Below, piece after piece: positions 13,112 through 25,446 of a DNA stretch of 64,000 nt (positions within the stretch are counted from its first letter, which is position 1; each line of letters begins with the position of its first letter). The DNA comes from Casuarina equisetifolia (taxonomy: Eukaryota > Streptophyta > Magnoliopsida > Fagales > Casuarinaceae), in contig CM052355.1 of NCBI GenBank assembly GCA_028551475.1, positions 20,735,580 to 20,799,579 of the forward strand, given 5' to 3'. Made by a program: the position numbers and the translations under genes. The notes beneath the pieces are model-generated. The model was not told the origin of the DNA. It worked only from the letters and a program-made list of their open reading frames with translations, and made no database searches.

Positions 13112-16038
13112 AAACACTTAAACTTAATATTTTGCTAATCCTTAAGCAAAAGTGATAAACAACATATGTTTTTGACAAAAGCCCTTCCATCATATTCTCC
13201 TATATTACTTAACTTAACAATTCAAAGCAAAACATAACTTTCACGAAGACACCACACTTGGTTCATAAGGTAAGATAAACTTTTAACTATGTTAACCACT
13301 TGTGTGTATATAAGTCTTTATCTTTCCAACTATATGCACTCCAAATAGATCCACATTGGTATGCAACTTCTCAAAAACTCTAACCAAATCTTATAGGTTT
13401 GCTTTTCATTTCTCTCTCCACTAATATAAGCTAATCATCTAACCAAGAATCAATAGGACTTTCATTAGCTTGTAATATCTTGTAATATAAGGTTGGACTA
13501 ATGGTACGATAAAAGTCATTTAGGCTCAAATCACTCATGAACACATTCCTTTCTAAGATCTAATGGGAGCTCTTGTCACTTTCTACTTGTTTACTCTTTA
13601 CAAATGATCTTTCTACCACAACTTCTTTTCATTCTTTTATACCAAAAAAAAAAATGCTTGATTTCACTTATATTTTAATACTTACAAAAGTCATAATCAT
13701 GCTTGCAACAATAAAGCAAGTAAAAGTATTAGAAATGCAACCACCACAATCTTATCTTGCCAATGATATCTAATTACTATGCTTAATGGCCTATTTCAAA
13801 AAATTGAGTGGCTTGAATTTGACAAGGAATGACAAAGGATTCCATTCTTAAACAAATTTTGTACTTCCTTTTATCTTTCTTTTTCTTTCTTTTTTTTCCT
13901 TTTTTTTCTTTTGCTTTTTTTTTTGGCTTAACTGTAGAAAAAAAATACTATGCCTCACATAATCATTACAATCAATTTCTTCCCATGCTCCATCTTCCCT
14001 TTTAGCTTTTCTTAGTTTAAATAAACTTGTGTCCTAAAAATCAACATGTTCATAGGCAAGGGATGATGAGATAATTTGTGTAAGGCTAAAAGATGTATAT
14101 GTATATATAGGTGTCATTGAAAAAATTTGGATAAGAATCAAAGCTTAATGGTTTGACAAGTGATAAATAAACAAGGTTGACTTAAAAGACTCAATTGATC
14201 CAAAGATGGCTTAAATCATTTTCTTAATTAGATGTAGCTTAGGATTTTGCCTTAAGAGAAAATAAAAAAAAATCTACGATTTATGTGATATCTATGAAAG
14301 TCATATACTTCACATCAATATTCTCTAGAAATACACATAACTTAAAAAATTAAGGACTTTTAGTGCTTAATAGGTGGATCAATATAATCAAAGTTACACT
14401 TAACTGATACCATAATTACAGGTTTAAACAAAATTTATACCTCCTTAAGAACTTTTAAGAATTCACAACAAGGGATATAATCATGACATGGAAAAAAATT
14501 TCAGATAAGATTTAGCATAAAATACAAATTTCTTTTCCCACCCCCAAACTTCAACGAAGCCTTGTCCTCAATGCGGAAAAAAACAAAGAGAAGGGCATAA
14601 GAAAACTTCCCTTGTTGCAAAATGTGTCCATGGATGGCCTTGATTATGTAACTCTAAGAAAGTAAACCCTCAAGAAAGAAGCTTAATCTAGATAAAACAA
14701 AAAAGATAGTGAAGATAAAGAAAATATTCTAAGAATATTTTTATTTTTTATTAAGAAAAATTAACTACTAAACCAATTAAGAGACATAATGAAAATGCTT
14801 AGGTTGCCTCCCAAGTAGCGCTTGCTTTATAGTTGTCAAATAAACTATCTTCAATGTTGCTACTCGAAGAGGATGAAACTGTAACAATTTAAGAGACAAA
14901 CTTGTGTTGTGGGATGGTTGAGCACTCTTCAATTAACCTAATTGTCTCATACACTTTCAACTTCCTTTTTTTTTAATATCTCTTTAAAAAAATTTGTATT
15001 ACTAGACATTTAAGCTAGAGAATCTACAAAAGAAATGTTAATGTGCAATTTTTAAATATGTTTAGGAATTTTGAAAACTACTTATCTATTTCATGTTATT
15101 GGAGTCTCTAAGAAGATTGAGCTAGAGGCATATAAGGCTTAGGATTGTTTAGGAAAAGTTTGCTCTTGGGTGCTTTCTTAGGTTGTATGCTAACATTCTT
15201 ATCAATATCTTTGAAAATCTCTTTGTCAGCATCATCTTCTCCCATTTGCTTGCCACTTGTTAGGATTATTGCCTTTACATTTTCTCAAAGGCTTTTCTCC
15301 ATGTTGCTAGGCAAAGGACCATGTTGTCTCTCTGAGATCATATTAGCCAACTAACCCATTTGCACCTATAAATTTCAAAGTGAAGCTTCTTGGTTTTAAT
15401 ATCTCGCTTTTTGGTTATACAATCTTGCTTCAATACTCTTCATAAAGCTCTATGTGGTGCTAGCAATCGCATTAACTATGTCTTCCAATTTAGGCCTTCC
15501 CTCTTCTATTTGCTCTAATGTCTATGGTAGTCTTATTTCATTTAGGTTACTCCATGAAATATTTTGATGGTTGTGTCATCCTTGATTATATGTTTTGGAG
15601 TAAGGATCATTTTGTGACTTGCTCAAAATCCCAAGAAAATTAATGTATTCATTACATTGAGCAAAACAGTTACCTACTTAACATCCATACTTGCATGTTC
15701 TCCACTACGAAGACATGCTCTACTCTTATTGAACACTTCCAATTGTATGCATATTTTAGTAAAGACATTTACTTCACATGCTAGCTTGATTTCAAAATGG
15801 TTTGCCTAAATTGTAGACCTCTTGATGCTTAATGTGGCATCTTGAAATATTGGTGCAGCATAGTCTTTCAAAAGTCTATATGTACCATTATTTCCCTCCA
15901 TCCTTGTTACTTAAGAAAGGAATTTTTTTTATGAGAAAAATTAAAATTAAAATTAAAGCTAGGTTAAACTTAATAGCTATTCGGTATTAATATTAATTAG
16001 TAGTAAATGACCAATCCCCCACAATGGTGCCAAAAACT

Positions 16039-16735
16039 TGTTTGGGAAAATCTTACATGCAAGTAAAATGTCGAATAAGTAATATACTGATGAGAAAAGT
16101 ATCATCCACAAAAATTGGTGAATACTAAACCAACTAATTAGTAATAATGAATAACTCCTAGAATTTATCTAACAAACCAAAATAATAGATGATAGATTAA
16201 CTAACTAAATTTAAAAAGACTCAATACAGGAAATGCATTAGAGCATCCAATTTTATCATGACTACTAGATATGAATGTCAATTATTTATGCTTATAAGAG
16301 TGATAATATATATGTGATGACAAAATTTCCTAATTTATTCACTATTCTATGTTTAAGTATGGCAAACCTATTTAGCTTATTAATTTATTATATCTTTATA
16401 TGTGAATTGAAAAAAAAAACTAAATGCATTAGAATTCATGATTATCTATATTTAATTTATGGTTACACATTACAAGAAATAATTGTATATCATCTCCTTT
16501 TGGTTTTAAACATGCAAATTAAGTCATTTAAATAGTAGCTAATCACTTAAAAACATTAAACATTGTAACATACAAGTCATAGAAATAAAATATCTTGCAA
16601 AATATATTAACCATGAAATTCATATCATCATAATTAGGTTAGATTGTAGCTCTAACAAAAGTAAATTAAAACATAAAGAAATAAGAAGAAGAACAATAAT
16701 AAGAATTAAACAAGACATTCTCTAATTTAAATTAT
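16039..16735 (-). repeat. Partial Athila-like 5' LTR, antisense
   Basis: It begins TGTTTGGGAAAATCTTACAT directly after the primer-binding site. It aligns with the first 700 bp of 53822-55418 and then stops. Confidence 0.7.
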
Positions 16736-17451
16736 CTTTGTTTCGTTTAGCTCAAGCTTTTGGTAATATTGTTCTTATGTGAAAAACTTTGTTATTGTTA
16801 TCAATAGCTATATGTTACTGAGCATATAAGAGTGATTGATGAATTGTATTGTTATATACTATATTTTGTCCATCTAAGCAAATGTGTTTGCTTGAGCCTT
16901 ATATGTTTCCTTGATTACATTATATAATTGATTCTCAAGAAGTACTCATTATGCAGGAAGTTGATAGTTTCAATTTGATTGTGACGTTGTGCTAATTGCT
17001 TCAAGTTGATACATCTTCTTTACTTATCTTTAAGTGAAGGATATTGATTATTGTTGAATAGTTGTTACTTATTCATCAACCGTGTGTAGTTTGGTGTGAA
17101 TAAAATTTAGTTGGTGGAAAGTGTTTTTGTAGTGATTGGATTATGAAGTATGTTAAGCCATGTTAGGATGATTGTATTAAGAAGTGAACTATTTGATCCT
17201 TATGTTCCATGAACAAAGGATCTAGGTGTACTAAAATTAAGAGAAGACTCTTATATTTTAGTAATAGTGCTATCTTACTATTGGTAAGAAGGGGTGGAGG
17301 TAGGCTTGAGTATTTTGCTGAACCACTTAAACAATTCTTGTGTTCTATATCTCTTGCTTTTATTTTAGTTTATTCATTCATAAGAATTTAATAAGAAATA
17401 ATTTAACCCAATCCAACCCCCCCTTATTGGGTTAATCCATATCCAACAAAG
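16736..17451 (+). repeat. Probable Copia LTR tail of another family
   Basis: It ends with a CCAACCCCCCCTTATTGGG block and CCAACA, much like the closing block of the Sirevirus-like LTRs in this window, although the rest does not match them. The left edge is uncertain; a TGTTTCG near 16738 could be the start. No target duplication was found. Confidence 0.45.
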
Positions 17452-18035
17452 ATTATAAAGGCTACACTTCTAGTACTTTTACTTCTAGTTTGTTATTGGA
17501 AGCAAGATAATTACTTTTATGAGTGTTAGAATCCAAGTGAAATCAAGTATTTTTAGGTAAAAAGATTATATATAAGAAGAAAAAAGGTAAAAAGTGACAA
17601 GAGCTCTAATTAAATCCTAAGAATTAATGTATTCACTTGTGATTTAAGCTTAAATGACTTTTATCTCACCATTAGCCTAACCTTACATTACAAACTAATA
17701 AAAGTCCTATTGATTTGAGGTTAAATGATTAGTTTACATTAGTAAAGAGAAATAAAAACAAACATATGAGATTTGGTTAGAATTTTTAAGAGCTTGCATA
17801 CCAATGTGGGTCTATTTGGAATGTACATAGTTGAAAAGATGAAAACTCATACATACACACATAGTTAACATAGTTAAAAGTTTATCTTACCTTATGAACC
17901 AATTGCAGTGTTTGGATGAAAGTTATATTTTCTTTGAATTGTTAAGTTAAGTAATTATAGGAGAATTTTATGGAGGGGTTTTTGTCTAAAACATATGTTG
18001 TCTATTAATTTTGCTCAAGGATTAGCAAAATATTA
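17452..18035 (+). mobile_element. Athila-like 3' region, resumed part
   Basis: It is an inverted match of 13116-13780 in the antisense relative, and continues the sequence that stops at 12740. This shows that 12741-17451 was inserted into one older element. Confidence 0.7.
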
Positions 18036-18537
18036 AGTTTAAGGGTCTCACCTACCTACAATAACTCTTCATACCCTAAATGAAAGCAAAAATGTCTCCT
18101 CACATTCCTCTTATTCATTTTCTCTCTCGATGGTTCATTAATGGAACCTTCTTAGTACATAACTCAAATTAAGCTCACTAACCAACCTTCCCATTTCCTC
18201 CACTTAGGTCTCTTAAACACCTATATTAAACATCTTTGACTAACTCCTGATCTTGCCATGTGTCAGTTTCTCACAGCTCCATTTAAATTTAACAATCATA
18301 GCATTTATGGACCCTAACATTCCACCAATGCTACCTCTAACACATGTGGTATTTTGGCTATCATATGCTCTTCAATCTATTTGTGTAGGTGTGTGTTATC
18401 CTTTTTGTAGATGGCCTTTCACCTTCCACATTATTGTTCTAGCTCACTTTAATCCAACAAGCATCATGGCTTATCTCATCCTTTGCATGTTTGTGTTCCA
18501 TCTTAGCTTGGGATGGCCTCTTCCCATGTGAACCTCA
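18036..18537. other. Unassigned stretch between two elements
   Basis: No gene or element family was recognised. A 92-codon open frame at 18253-18531 has no recognised domain and no support beyond being open. Confidence 0.5.
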
Positions 18538-19080
18538 TGTAATGGACTTGGAGTGAAATCCGTTTGGCATTTAGGTTTGAGTTATAAACTAAGTCAGCCT
18601 TTAACCAAGATCACTCGAAAGAGACAACTTGGCAGAGAAAGTAAAAAGAGTTAAGGAAAGAACAAGGTATCAAGAGTAAAGAGAGTTTAGGTGAATTATG
18701 TAAAGAAGGGAGCTAGAAAGCTCCCTTTATATAGATGGTAGCCTTCTTGTGAACATGTAATGGGGCATTGGTTACACATTTAGAAGACTACAATAAATTT
18801 GTAGACATTATGTATAATTTGAACTAGGTTCATTGAATTAGGACACTTGTAATTCTAAACCATCTAGATCCACATAAAGATTAACATTACAATCATAAAT
18901 AATGAATCATCATAGTAACTTTATTAAATATTAGAGTTATTATACTTTGAAATACATAAGTAGAATTTCCCTATTAAAGGGATTGATTACATTCTTGCAA
19001 ATTCAAATACAACAAAACATAAAAGGAAAGTTACAATAGGCACCACCCAAGTCAACGACCTAACATAGGAAAACTAGGCA
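18538..19080 (-). repeat. 3' LTR of the chromovirus
   Basis: It is 543 bp and starts TGTAATGGACTTGG on the plus strand, ending CTAGGCA. It matches 24859-25402 in order and length. The right end is set by where the two copies stop agreeing, so it may be a few bases off. Confidence 0.75.
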
Positions 19081-19084
19081 GGTT

Positions 19085-19330
19085 CGATAAAACCTCAGAA
19101 TTGCCAAAGGTCACCTTCGAACTCCCACGTTACTTCACTCTTAGACAATCCTTTTGACTTTATCAAGAACTATCTCCATGGATGAATTCTTTTCTTTTGG
19201 AAGATGCAATCAACTAGGATTGCCTCTATATCCCTCTTAAAGGAGGTCGTCATCATTAAAGGACCCCTTTTTGGCTTGCTCTAGTTTTCATCTTCCTTGC
19301 CCTTGCGGGAAGGCTTTAACATGCTAATAT
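19085..19330 (-). mobile_element. Chromodomain end of the chromovirus pol
   Basis: The minus strand gives FLIKSKGLSKSEVTWE followed by a GDLWQF-like stretch. This is the classic chromodomain pattern (YLVKWKGLPESEATWE). It is preceded by KVAYKLDLLPNLKIH and HISMLKP, the usual region between integrase and chromodomain. Fossil. Confidence 0.75.
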
Positions 19331-22300
19331 GGAAAACCAAATGGATCTTGAGGTTAGGTAAGAGATCTAGTTTATAAGCGACCTTCCTAACTTTTGCCAA
19401 GATTTCAAACAAACCTTCATACTCGCAAACCAATCCCTTATGAAGAGGATGATAAGCTCTATACTAATGGGGAAGGAACTTCACCAATACCTGATTCCTA
19501 ATGTTGTAATTTTTTGAGCTCCTTTTCTTGTTGGCCCACCTATTCATCCATTCAATGGCTTTGTTTAGATATAATTGCACCATGTTTTCATGCTTTTGCC
19601 AAGATTTCACCATATCATAGGCACCAAGACATTAACCTAAAGATTTGGACTCTAAGGTTGGAGGGATTAACAATTGCTGCCCTGTCACCAACTCAAATGG
19701 ACTCTTCTTCGTTGACTCATTCTTTTGTGAATTGTAAGAGAATTGGGCCACATCCATCAACTTCACCCAATCTTTTTTATTCTTGCTCATAAAGTGCCTT
19801 AAGTACAATTCCACGAGGCTATTAACCTTCTTCGTTTACCCATTTGCTTAAGGGTGAAAACTCGTAAAGAACCATAATTCTGAGCCTAGCAACCTAAAAG
19901 CTCCTTCCATAACTAGCCCATGAAGCATGGATCTCTATCATTAATTGTGCTCTGTGGTAGTCCCCAATACTTCACCACATGTTTGAAAAAGAATCGGGCT
20001 ATGACTTTTGTTGGACATTCCACAAAGGCAAGTACAAAAGTCACATACTTGGAAAGCCAATCCACCAACACAAGGATTGATATGCACCCATCAACTTTCA
20101 ATAGTCTAGTAATAAAGTTCATGGAGACACTCTTCTATGGATGACTAAGGATGGGTAAAGGTGTTGGAAAAAGATATGTTTTAGTGTGATAAATTTTGGT
20201 TGCTTATATATAATATTTTTCATCTATTGATGTGAAAAATTAAATAATAAGGAAGTAAAAGGTGTGCAAATTATAATATCAATTAATGATATTATAAAGT
20301 AGTTGGGTTCCTACATACCTATATAATGCAACCTCATACAAGCTCTAAAGAAATATTTTTATGCAATAAAAATTGGAAAAACATTAGTTGCATAACAATT
20401 TCCTTTAGAGAGAAAGTGATGTTGGACCTTATATCTTTGCAGGCACATATTTATCAAGCTCAAGCTTATATTATGGAAGTTAATATTATATTTTAAGGAT
20501 TAATTCAAGCCTACATGAAGTAAGCCACCCAAAGATCACTTAAGGATTGATCCAAGCCCGTATGAAGTAGGCCAACTAAAGTTCACCTAAGAGTTAATCC
20601 AAGCCCAATGCTGATTAAAAGCTCACTCATTGAGAAATGACACCATTTGAGTTAAATGATTGGAGCAATTGTTTAATCAAGCTCCCAACCAAGAAGCCTT
20701 AAACCCCAAACTTGAAATAGCTTTGCATGGCTTCTAACTCTCTTTCTAAGTAGCCGATTCTCCAATGGGAAGATTTAAAAAGTGATTGAACATTAGAACT
20801 ATCATTTGTAAGCATTAATTGAAGCTTCACCTATCAATTGATGGAAATATCTCCATCTCCTAACATTAAGAAGGCTATGGGTGTGTTAGGCTTGACAAGA
20901 AACCTTATTAAGCTCTTGTTATTTGAATCTAATATAAAAAGCTCTTCTTAACGGTTCTAAAAATTATTTTGCATGAGATATTTGTGAAAATCATAGGAAG
21001 CATTTGAAGTTGCTCAAGCATTGCTACCTCTATCAGCTTCCATGATACTCTTTTAATCTTTGGTGATATTTAGTGATATTTTCTTAAGATTAATTCTTTG
21101 TGATCATACACATTTGTATACATTCATTTATATGCTAATTCAACTCTAATCATTCTTTGCACATAAATCTTGTTGTAAATCTAAAACCCTAATATGATGA
21201 TATTTTGGGGTTTCATGATTAGAGCTTAGATTCTCATTCAATATCTTGAATAAGCTCCTTGATTAGTAATATCCCTTATAAACTTCATATTATTTAGGGA
21301 TTTGTTGTTGTAATAAGGTTGAGTCAACCTTCTATTGTAACCCATGACTTGTAACTCCTTCATGAGGAGTTGAAAAGATGAAAGGAATGTTTTCTCCTAA
21401 CTAATAAGTAAAAAGGACTTTAACTAGTTAAGTTAGAGGAAAAAAAGGGTGGAAGTAGGTAAAAAGGGCCAAACCACCATGGAAAATCTATGTCTATGCT
21501 TGTTGTTTATGTGTGCTTTATCTTGCTACTTATATTCATCCTTTGTGTTTTATTTGATTCTATTGTGAAACTTTAAAGACCAATTGATAGACATAACTTG
21601 AGATAACCAATTCAACTCCCTCTTCTTAGTTAGCCATTATACCTAACAAAAGGTTCCAATAAACCACCAAGGGGTCTTGTTGATAAATAAGTCAAGTCTT
21701 CACAAACAACTCTATCTCGTCTCGCATACTAGGCCAAAAGTATAAGGCTTCCATGAAAGCTTATGTCCTCTGTTGTCTAAGATGACCCTCCCACTTGCTA
21801 TCATGGCATTCTTTATGAGCTTGCAACAAATATCATCCACTTAGGCATATATAAGTGTCTTTTCTTTGTGTAAAGTAGTCCATCCTCCATCCAAACTACT
21901 TCATTTTGCCCTCCTTCATAAGCTGCTCTAACAACTTAACCACTGAATCATGAGTCATCCCTTTATGTATTAGTTGCAACATATCCCCCATGACTAGGCT
22001 TATAGTAGCTAACTCAACTTTTCTACTAAAATCATTGGCCACCACATTTGTTCTCCTAGGTTTGTATTCCATCAAGTAGTTAAACTCAACAAGAAAGTCC
22101 TACCACTTAGCTTGCCTTGGTAACAAATGCTTTTGTTATTGGAAGTAACTTGTGGTTACATTGTCCATTTGAATCAAGAACCGCAAGCTACATAGGTAGT
22201 GACGCCAAGTCCAAAGACAATGAACTATGGCCATTATCTCTTTCTCCTATATTGTGTACTTGCTTTCTACCTCATTTAGCTTCCAACTTTCAAAAGCAAT

Positions 22301-24840
22301 GATGTCCTATGGTAAAGTCACTGCAACCTTGAAATTGTCATAGGCAACTTGGCATTTCTTGGTCCACTCCCAAGTCTTAGACTTCTTTAACAACTTAGTC
22401 AAAGGTGTGCCCCTTGCTGAATATCCAACAATGAATCATCTATGATAATTCATAAGACCAAGGAAAGATCTCAATTTGGTTACCTTGGTAGGGGCTTCCC
22501 ACTCTTGGTTGGCCTTCACCTTGGCTCCATCCATTTTTAGTGTTCCTTGCTTGATCACATGTCTAAGGAAATCAACTTCTTCCTTGGCAAATGAACATTT
22601 CTCCTTCTTCAAATGCAATTTATTCTTCACAACACGTTGAATAGAGTCTTGGGAGTTATTGTACACCATTATATCATCAAGATAAACTACCATGAACTTG
22701 TCCAAGTAAGGTGGGAGCAAGTTGTTTATTAGCATACAAAATGTTGTTGGGGCTTTAGTTAAGCTGAAAGGCATAACCAACCATTTGAAAGAGCCATATC
22801 GCGTCATGCATGTTGTCATTGGCTCATCTCCCATGGCAAATTGAACTTGGTGGTATCCTAATGTCAAGTCCACCTTTGTAAAGTAACTGGTGTTGCCCAA
22901 CCTATCAAACTAATCTACTATTAAAGGAATAAGATATTAGAGTAACATTTCTTTTATAACTACCTTCTTCAATGCCTAATAATCAATGCATAACTGCATT
23001 GATCCATCCTTTTTCACTTGAAACAATACTAGAGCTCCATATGGTGACTTCAAAGGTCGTACATACCCCACATCAAGCAACATCTTCAATTACTTCCTAA
23101 GTTTCTCCAACTCAAGTACGGACATTTTATAAGGGGCTTTCACTAGAGGTTTCGTCTCCGATTCCAACTTAATCACATCGGTCAACTTTCCTCCTAAAAG
23201 GTAGTTGTTTTAGCATTTCTAGGGGCATCACATACTTATTTTTCTCAATGAGGTCATGAATAACTTAAGGAAGGTTGTCTTCCTTCATAATCTTCTCTTT
23301 CCCCTTCAACACAGCAAGATAAGTCTCATTGCCTTTCCAAATGCCTTTCTTCAATTGCATAGCAAAAGACTTATTTTTCCTAGACCCGTGGCCTTAGTGG
23401 GGACTATGCAGGACATCTGACCTAAAAATATGCACAGACAACTATATGTAGGGTAAGGGAAAGTATTAGCTTCATGAAGAAAGTCTAACTCAAAGACTAA
23501 CTTATAGTCGTCTATATCCACCACTATGAGATCCATCTTCCCTCTTCATTTGCCTATGTGCAGATCCATTCCTTAGGCAATCCCAACCACTAGCCATGGA
23601 GTGTTGTTCACCATCTTTAGTGATCCAATATCGTTCTTCACTAAGAAACCCAAATTTTTAGCTTTTCCAAGTGTAATGAAGTTGTGGGTTGCAACTGAAT
23701 CCACCATTGCTTTTACGTTCTTGTCATTGACTACACACTACATATATATTAAAGATCTTGCAATAAGTCTAAGGGCCCCTTCCATGGAATTAAACATCTT
23801 AAGGGCTTCCAAGTACCCATCATTTGCTTAAGTCTCTTCTTGAATCGTCTCTTGCTCCATAGCATTCAACGATCCCTTTTTTGGACAATCTTTAATGTAG
23901 TACGACCCTCTACATATGAAGTAAGAAAGATTACCTTTTCATTTATCACCGTTGTGATTTGAAGGTGGTCTAGTTGCTCCTTTTTGATTTAGCAAGGCTC
24001 CATTCCAATTGAATAAGGGTTGACTCCCTCCTTTTCTTCCCAAATTGACTGTCTGAGTAGATGGTTGGGATGAAACATCCATCCACTTACAATCCAACAA
24101 GGATTCCATAATTGAGATAGCTTGACTTAGCTTGGTCACATCTCACTTCTCAATCTCATCCTTTGCCCACTTTTGTAGGCTACTCACAAAGAATAACAAA
24201 AGGGTCTTCTCAAGCATGTCCTTAAGATACAACGTTGCCTAAGTCAATGTTTGTACATATGCTTGTTGAGTAGTTGTATGCCTTAAGTCCTTTAATATCT
24301 CATAAGCCCTCTGGTCCACATTCTTGGGGAGGAACTACTTCTTCAATTCCTTCTTGAACACCTTATACGTTCTAATATGGTCCTCCCCATTCCTTATCTC
24401 TTGGCATGTCCTATGCCACTAAACATTAGTAGTATGAGTGAGATAATAAGAGGTAGTTTGTACCTTAGCATAATCATTAGTGATGTGAGCCATATCGAAA
24501 TATCATTCCATATGCCATAAGAAGTCATCCATTTCTGCTGCATCTCGTTTACCACCACAGCTTATCAGCTTAGGAACATCTCCACGAAGGACAATAACAA
24601 AAGCAAGTTTCTTTTGAAGTTACTTTACAATTCCTTTCAACTTTTGGAATTTCTCCACAAACCCTTTTAGCTTAGCCACTTTTTCCTCTAGGTGAGAAAT
24701 GTAACTCTCTAGTGCAACAATTCTTTCCTCCATAGACACCATTGTTTCAACTTGTGTCCTTTTTCTCTTCGTCATTGGTTGGTGTCGGGACTCTCCCGCA
24801 CCTTTGGACGCTATTTTACTAGCTTAACTTGCCTCAAAAG
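19331..24840 (-). mobile_element. gag-pol body of the chromovirus
   Basis: From high to low coordinates: gag remains (about 24800-24000), with a worn zinc knuckle near 23900; protease region (about 23830-23350); reverse transcriptase (about 23200-22340), with its best open part at 22436-22900 showing FTKVDLTLGYHQVQF and YLDDIMVY; RNase H; and integrase on both sides of the nested LTR, with LVDWLSKYVTFV at about 20050 and MSKNKKDWVKLM at about 19780. Broken many times. Confidence 0.8.
20162..21648 (+). repeat. Sirevirus-like Copia solo LTR with exact TSD
   Basis: A 1487-bp LTR that starts TGTTGGAAAAAGAT and ends CCTAACA. It is flanked by AAAGG on both sides (20157-20161 and 21649-21653). It interrupts integrase of the chromovirus. 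It shares the conserved block at 20251-20316 and the closing CAACTCCCTCTTCTT stretch with the other LTRs of this family. Confidence 0.93.
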
Positions 24841-24858
24841 TCAAGCTTTAATATCACT

Positions 24859-25402
24859 TGTAACAAACTTAGAAAGAAACCTATTAGGCACTCAGGTCTC
24901 AACTATAAACTGAGTTACCCTTTAACTAAGATCACTCGAAAGAGACAACTTTGTAGATAAAGTAAAGGGAGTTTAAGGAAAAACAAGGTATTAAGAGTAA
25001 GGAAAGTTTAGGTGAATTGTGTGAGGAAAGGAGCTGAGAGGCTCCCTTTATATAAATGTTAGCCTTCTCGTGAATATTTAATGGAGCATCGGTTAAACAT
25101 TTAAAGCACTACAATAAATGTGTATATGTTATGTATAATTTGAACTAGGTTCATTGAAACAGGGCACTTGTAATTCAAAACCATCAAGATCCATATAAAG
25201 ATTGATGTTACAATTATAAACAATGAATCATAACAATAATCTTATTGAATATCAAATTCATTACACTTAGAAATAGATAAGTAACGTTTTCCCTATTAAA
25301 GGGGTTGATTACATTCTCACAAATTTAAATGCAGTAGAACATAAAAAGAAAGTTACAATGGGCACCACCCAAATGGACAACCTAACACAGGAAAACTAGG
25401 CG
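24859..25402 (-). repeat. 5' LTR of the chromovirus
   Basis: It is 544 bp and starts TGTAACAAACTTAG on the plus strand. The adjacent GATATTAAAGCTT (minus-strand reading) resembles a tRNA-Met-type primer-binding site. It pairs with 18538-19080. Confidence 0.75.
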
Positions 25403-25446
25403 GGTTGGACTCGTACATGCCAACTCAGTCCATTGGCCCATATTGC

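Larger units (their letters stand above)
12741..16735 (-). mobile_element. Antisense Athila-like derivative with gag only
   Basis: In minus-strand order: part of the 5' LTR (16039-16735); a primer-binding site just below 16039 (minus strand TTGGCACCATTGTGGGGGAT); gag remains (about 15900-14900, with NHQNISWSN); a 3' region with a purine tract near 14545; and part of a 3' LTR (12741-13111). No protease, RT or integrase is recognised. It lies inside the 3' region of the plus-strand Athila-like element. Broken many times. Confidence 0.75.
3300..18035 (+). mobile_element. Athila-like Gypsy element, old, split by nested insertions
   Basis: A plus-strand Gypsy element of the Athila type. Parts in order are a 5' LTR (3300-4627), a primer-binding site, gag, protease, RNase H and integrase, and a long non-coding 3' region resuming at 17452. 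No envelope-like gene is visible. Its body is interrupted by an antisense LTR at 5541, a solo LTR at 8064, an antisense relative at 12741 and a Copia-type LTR tail before 17452. No matching 3' LTR was seen. It is broken very many times and is the oldest layer in this part of the window. Confidence 0.8.
18538..25402 (-). mobile_element. Chromovirus (Gypsy) element, antisense, near full length
   Basis: LTRs lie at 18538-19080 and 24859-25402. Reading on the minus strand the order is primer-binding site (about 24844-24858), gag, protease, reverse transcriptase, RNase H, integrase, chromodomain, LTR. Without the nested solo LTR it would be about 5.4 kb, normal for a plant chromovirus. The two LTRs agree at roughly 85% by eye, so it is old. 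It is broken many times. No clear target duplication was found at its outer ends. Confidence 0.85.

Noticed and set aside
18253-18531. A 92-codon plus-strand open frame with hydrophobic stretches
   Set aside because: No recognisable family, no neighbouring signal and surrounded by repeats; being open is the only support.
18533-25407. A target-site duplication for the chromovirus
   Set aside because: CCTCA on the left and GGTTG on the right do not match, and the outer LTR edge is uncertain by a few bases, so none is claimed.
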